A stretch of 14,983 nt of DNA from UBA6624 sp964343345 [NCBI: uncultured bacterium]. GTDB taxonomy: Bacteria; UBP7; UBA6624. Below are positions 14,022 through 14,983 of this stretch, piece by piece. The first letter of the stretch is position 1; each line of letters opens with the position of its first letter. The notes beneath the pieces are model-generated. The model searched no databases. It saw only the letters and a list, made by a program, of their open reading frames with translations, and was not told where the DNA came from. Where the stretch lies: assembly GCA_964343345.1 (NCBI GenBank), contig CAYFJE010000020.1, forward strand, positions 1 to 14,983, written 5' to 3'. Both the position numbers and the translations under genes were made by a program.

Positions 14022-14837
14022 CTAATTTATTGAACAATCTATTCCCCAAGACTCCATAAAAGACACTGTTTCTTTCACATCGTGGACTCTTAGCAAGCTT
14101 GCTCCGTTTAAAAAAGCCCAAAGGCCAACAAACAAAGAACCTTCCAGCCTTTCTTCAACATTCTTGTTTGCAATCTCTCCAATTAGCGATTTTCTACTGA
14201 CTCCAATTGCTATTTTTTTATTTATTTTTTTAAAATCTTCTAGGTTGTTTATTATTTCTGCATTTGAGTTTTGTGTTTTCCCAAACCCAATCCCTGGGTC
14301 AATATAATAATTTTCAACTTTCATTTCCTTTAAAAGGTTTACTTTTTGAAGAAAAAATTTTTTTAAAATTTCTAGAACTTCATTTTTTTTCAATGGTTTT
14401 TTTTGCATTGTTCTCGGGGGCCATAACGAGTGGTTTGCAATATAAGAAAGTTTTTTTTCAGAAACAACACTAATTATTTTTTTATCAAAAATTCCCAGAG
14501 GATCGTTAATCATGTCTGCTCCAAAATCTGAAGCCTTTAATGCATTTTCAGGATGGTAAGTGTCTATGCTTATCTTTGTTTTTTTCTTGTCAATCTTTTT
14601 TTCAAGTTTTGGTATAAAGTCTTTGAGTCTCTGCCATTCTTCTTCGTGTGTCAATTGTCTTGAGTTTGGTCGTGTTGATTCTGCTCCTATATCTATCCAG
14701 GCTGCTCCATCAGACGACATTGATAGACATTTTTCAACAGCTTTATCGTTGTTGTATCTACTTTCTGACCAAAAAGAGTCTGGAGTCAAGTTAACAACTC
14801 CCATTATTTCTATTTTTTTTGAATTTTTAATTTTCAA
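14022..14837 (-). CDS. folP: Dihydropteroate synthase
   Basis: 271 aa from TTG 14837. The next in-frame Met, residue 12, would remove most of the first strand leading into MGVVNLTPDSF. Pterin and sulfa-site motifs are present: VNLTPDSFW, WIDIGAESTRPNS, KISIDTYH, DMINDPLGIF, YYIDPGIGFGKT, IGVSRKSLIGE and LRVHDVKET. The segment normally reading LMHmrG.P reads ANHSLWPPRTMQ (about residues 128-139), a mild variation. It joins hydroxymethyl-dihydropterin diphosphate to p-aminobenzoate in folate synthesis. The TTG overlaps the purM stop, so the two are coupled. proS begins 13 nt after the stop. Confidence 0.93.
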   Translation of the reverse strand: MKIKNSKKIEIMGVVNLTPDSFWSESRYNNDKAVEKCLSMSSDGAAWIDIGAESTRPNSRQLTHEEEWQRLKDFIPKLEKKIDKKKTKISIDTYHPENALKASDFGADMINDPLGIFDKKIISVVSEKKLSYIANHSLWPPRTMQKKPLKKNEVLEILKKFFLQKVNLLKEMKVENYYIDPGIGFGKTQNSNAEIINNLEDFKKINKKIAIGVSRKSLIGEIANKNVEERLEGSLFVGLWAFLNGASLLRVHDVKETVSFMESWGIDCSIN

Positions 14838-14983
14838 TGAAGACTTTGCCGTTACCTTCCGTTATCTCTCCTATTTTCCAGGATGGGTAGGGCAAGGTTG
14901 AAACACATTCAAGGCATTCTTTTTCTTTTTCTTTTGGAATGACTATCCCAAATCCAATACCCATATTAAAGGTTTTGTAGGCT
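14827..14983 (-). CDS. purM: Phosphoribosylformylglycinamidine cyclo-ligase (AIR synthase), C-terminal fragment
   Basis: Only the last 51 residues lie in the window; the gene continues past the right edge. The fragment opens with AYKTFNMGIGFGIVIP, matching the conserved FNMGIG..vVv strand of PurM, and ends with WKIGEITEGNGKVFIEN, the usual iGev..G...V ending. PurM closes the imidazole ring in purine synthesis. The TAA stop lies inside the first codons of folP, whose TTG start is at 14837. Confidence 0.85.
   Translation of the reverse strand, partial: AYKTFNMGIGFGIVIPKEKEKECLECVSTLPYPSWKIGEITEGNGKVFIEN

Overview
The window is AT-rich, gene-dense DNA with almost no spacers, and every recognisable gene is bacterial in type. 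It holds a REC–HD-GYP response regulator, a HAMP/HisKA histidine kinase, an HtrA-like protease, ThiS/ThiG thiazole synthesis, FolP and PurM. Some members have an archaeal flavour: an archaeal/eukaryotic-type ProRS, an Lrp-like regulator and a stand-alone catalytic subunit of methylmalonyl-CoA mutase. I cannot name the lineage. It looks like a streamlined, low-GC, probably uncultivated bacterium outside the usual model phyla.

Layout. (1) 1-682 (-) is a response regulator cut by the left edge. It diverges from a (+) operon at 816-4015: a membrane histidine kinase, a 62-aa unknown protein translationally coupled to it, and a secreted protein with internal repeats and a C-terminal 3D-type (double-psi barrel) domain. 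This suggests an envelope-sensing system with a cell-wall-related output. (2) 4004-5406 (-) is an HtrA-like serine protease with PDZ domain, overlapping an Lrp/AsnC-type regulator by ATGA. (3) 5438-8522 (+) is the methylmalonyl-CoA mutase catalytic subunit followed by a RocB-like M20 protein whose usual zinc ligands are largely replaced. (4) 8531-9085 (+) is a small winged-helix regulator preceded by three operator-like palindromes exactly 30 bp apart. (5) 9080-14983 (-) is a long tight run in the order purM (partial), folP, proS, S9 peptidase, thiS, thiG and a ThiE/TenI-like protein, almost all joined by overlapping start and stop codons.

Two signals cut across the annotation. First, most genes that open a transcription unit lack a Shine-Dalgarno sequence. 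They instead carry a TANNNT hexamer ending 6-7 nt before the start codon, which is the geometry of leaderless transcription. Several genes inside operons have good Shine-Dalgarno sites or overlapping start codons. Second, the winged-helix gene has a periodic operator array running into its start codon, suggesting tight autoregulation.

No tRNA, rRNA, CRISPR array, insertion sequence or prophage gene was seen. The purine, folate, tRNA-charging and thiamine genes look like housekeeping functions. The least described parts are the kinase/62-aa/3D-protein operon, the degenerate M20 protein and the regulator with its phased operators.
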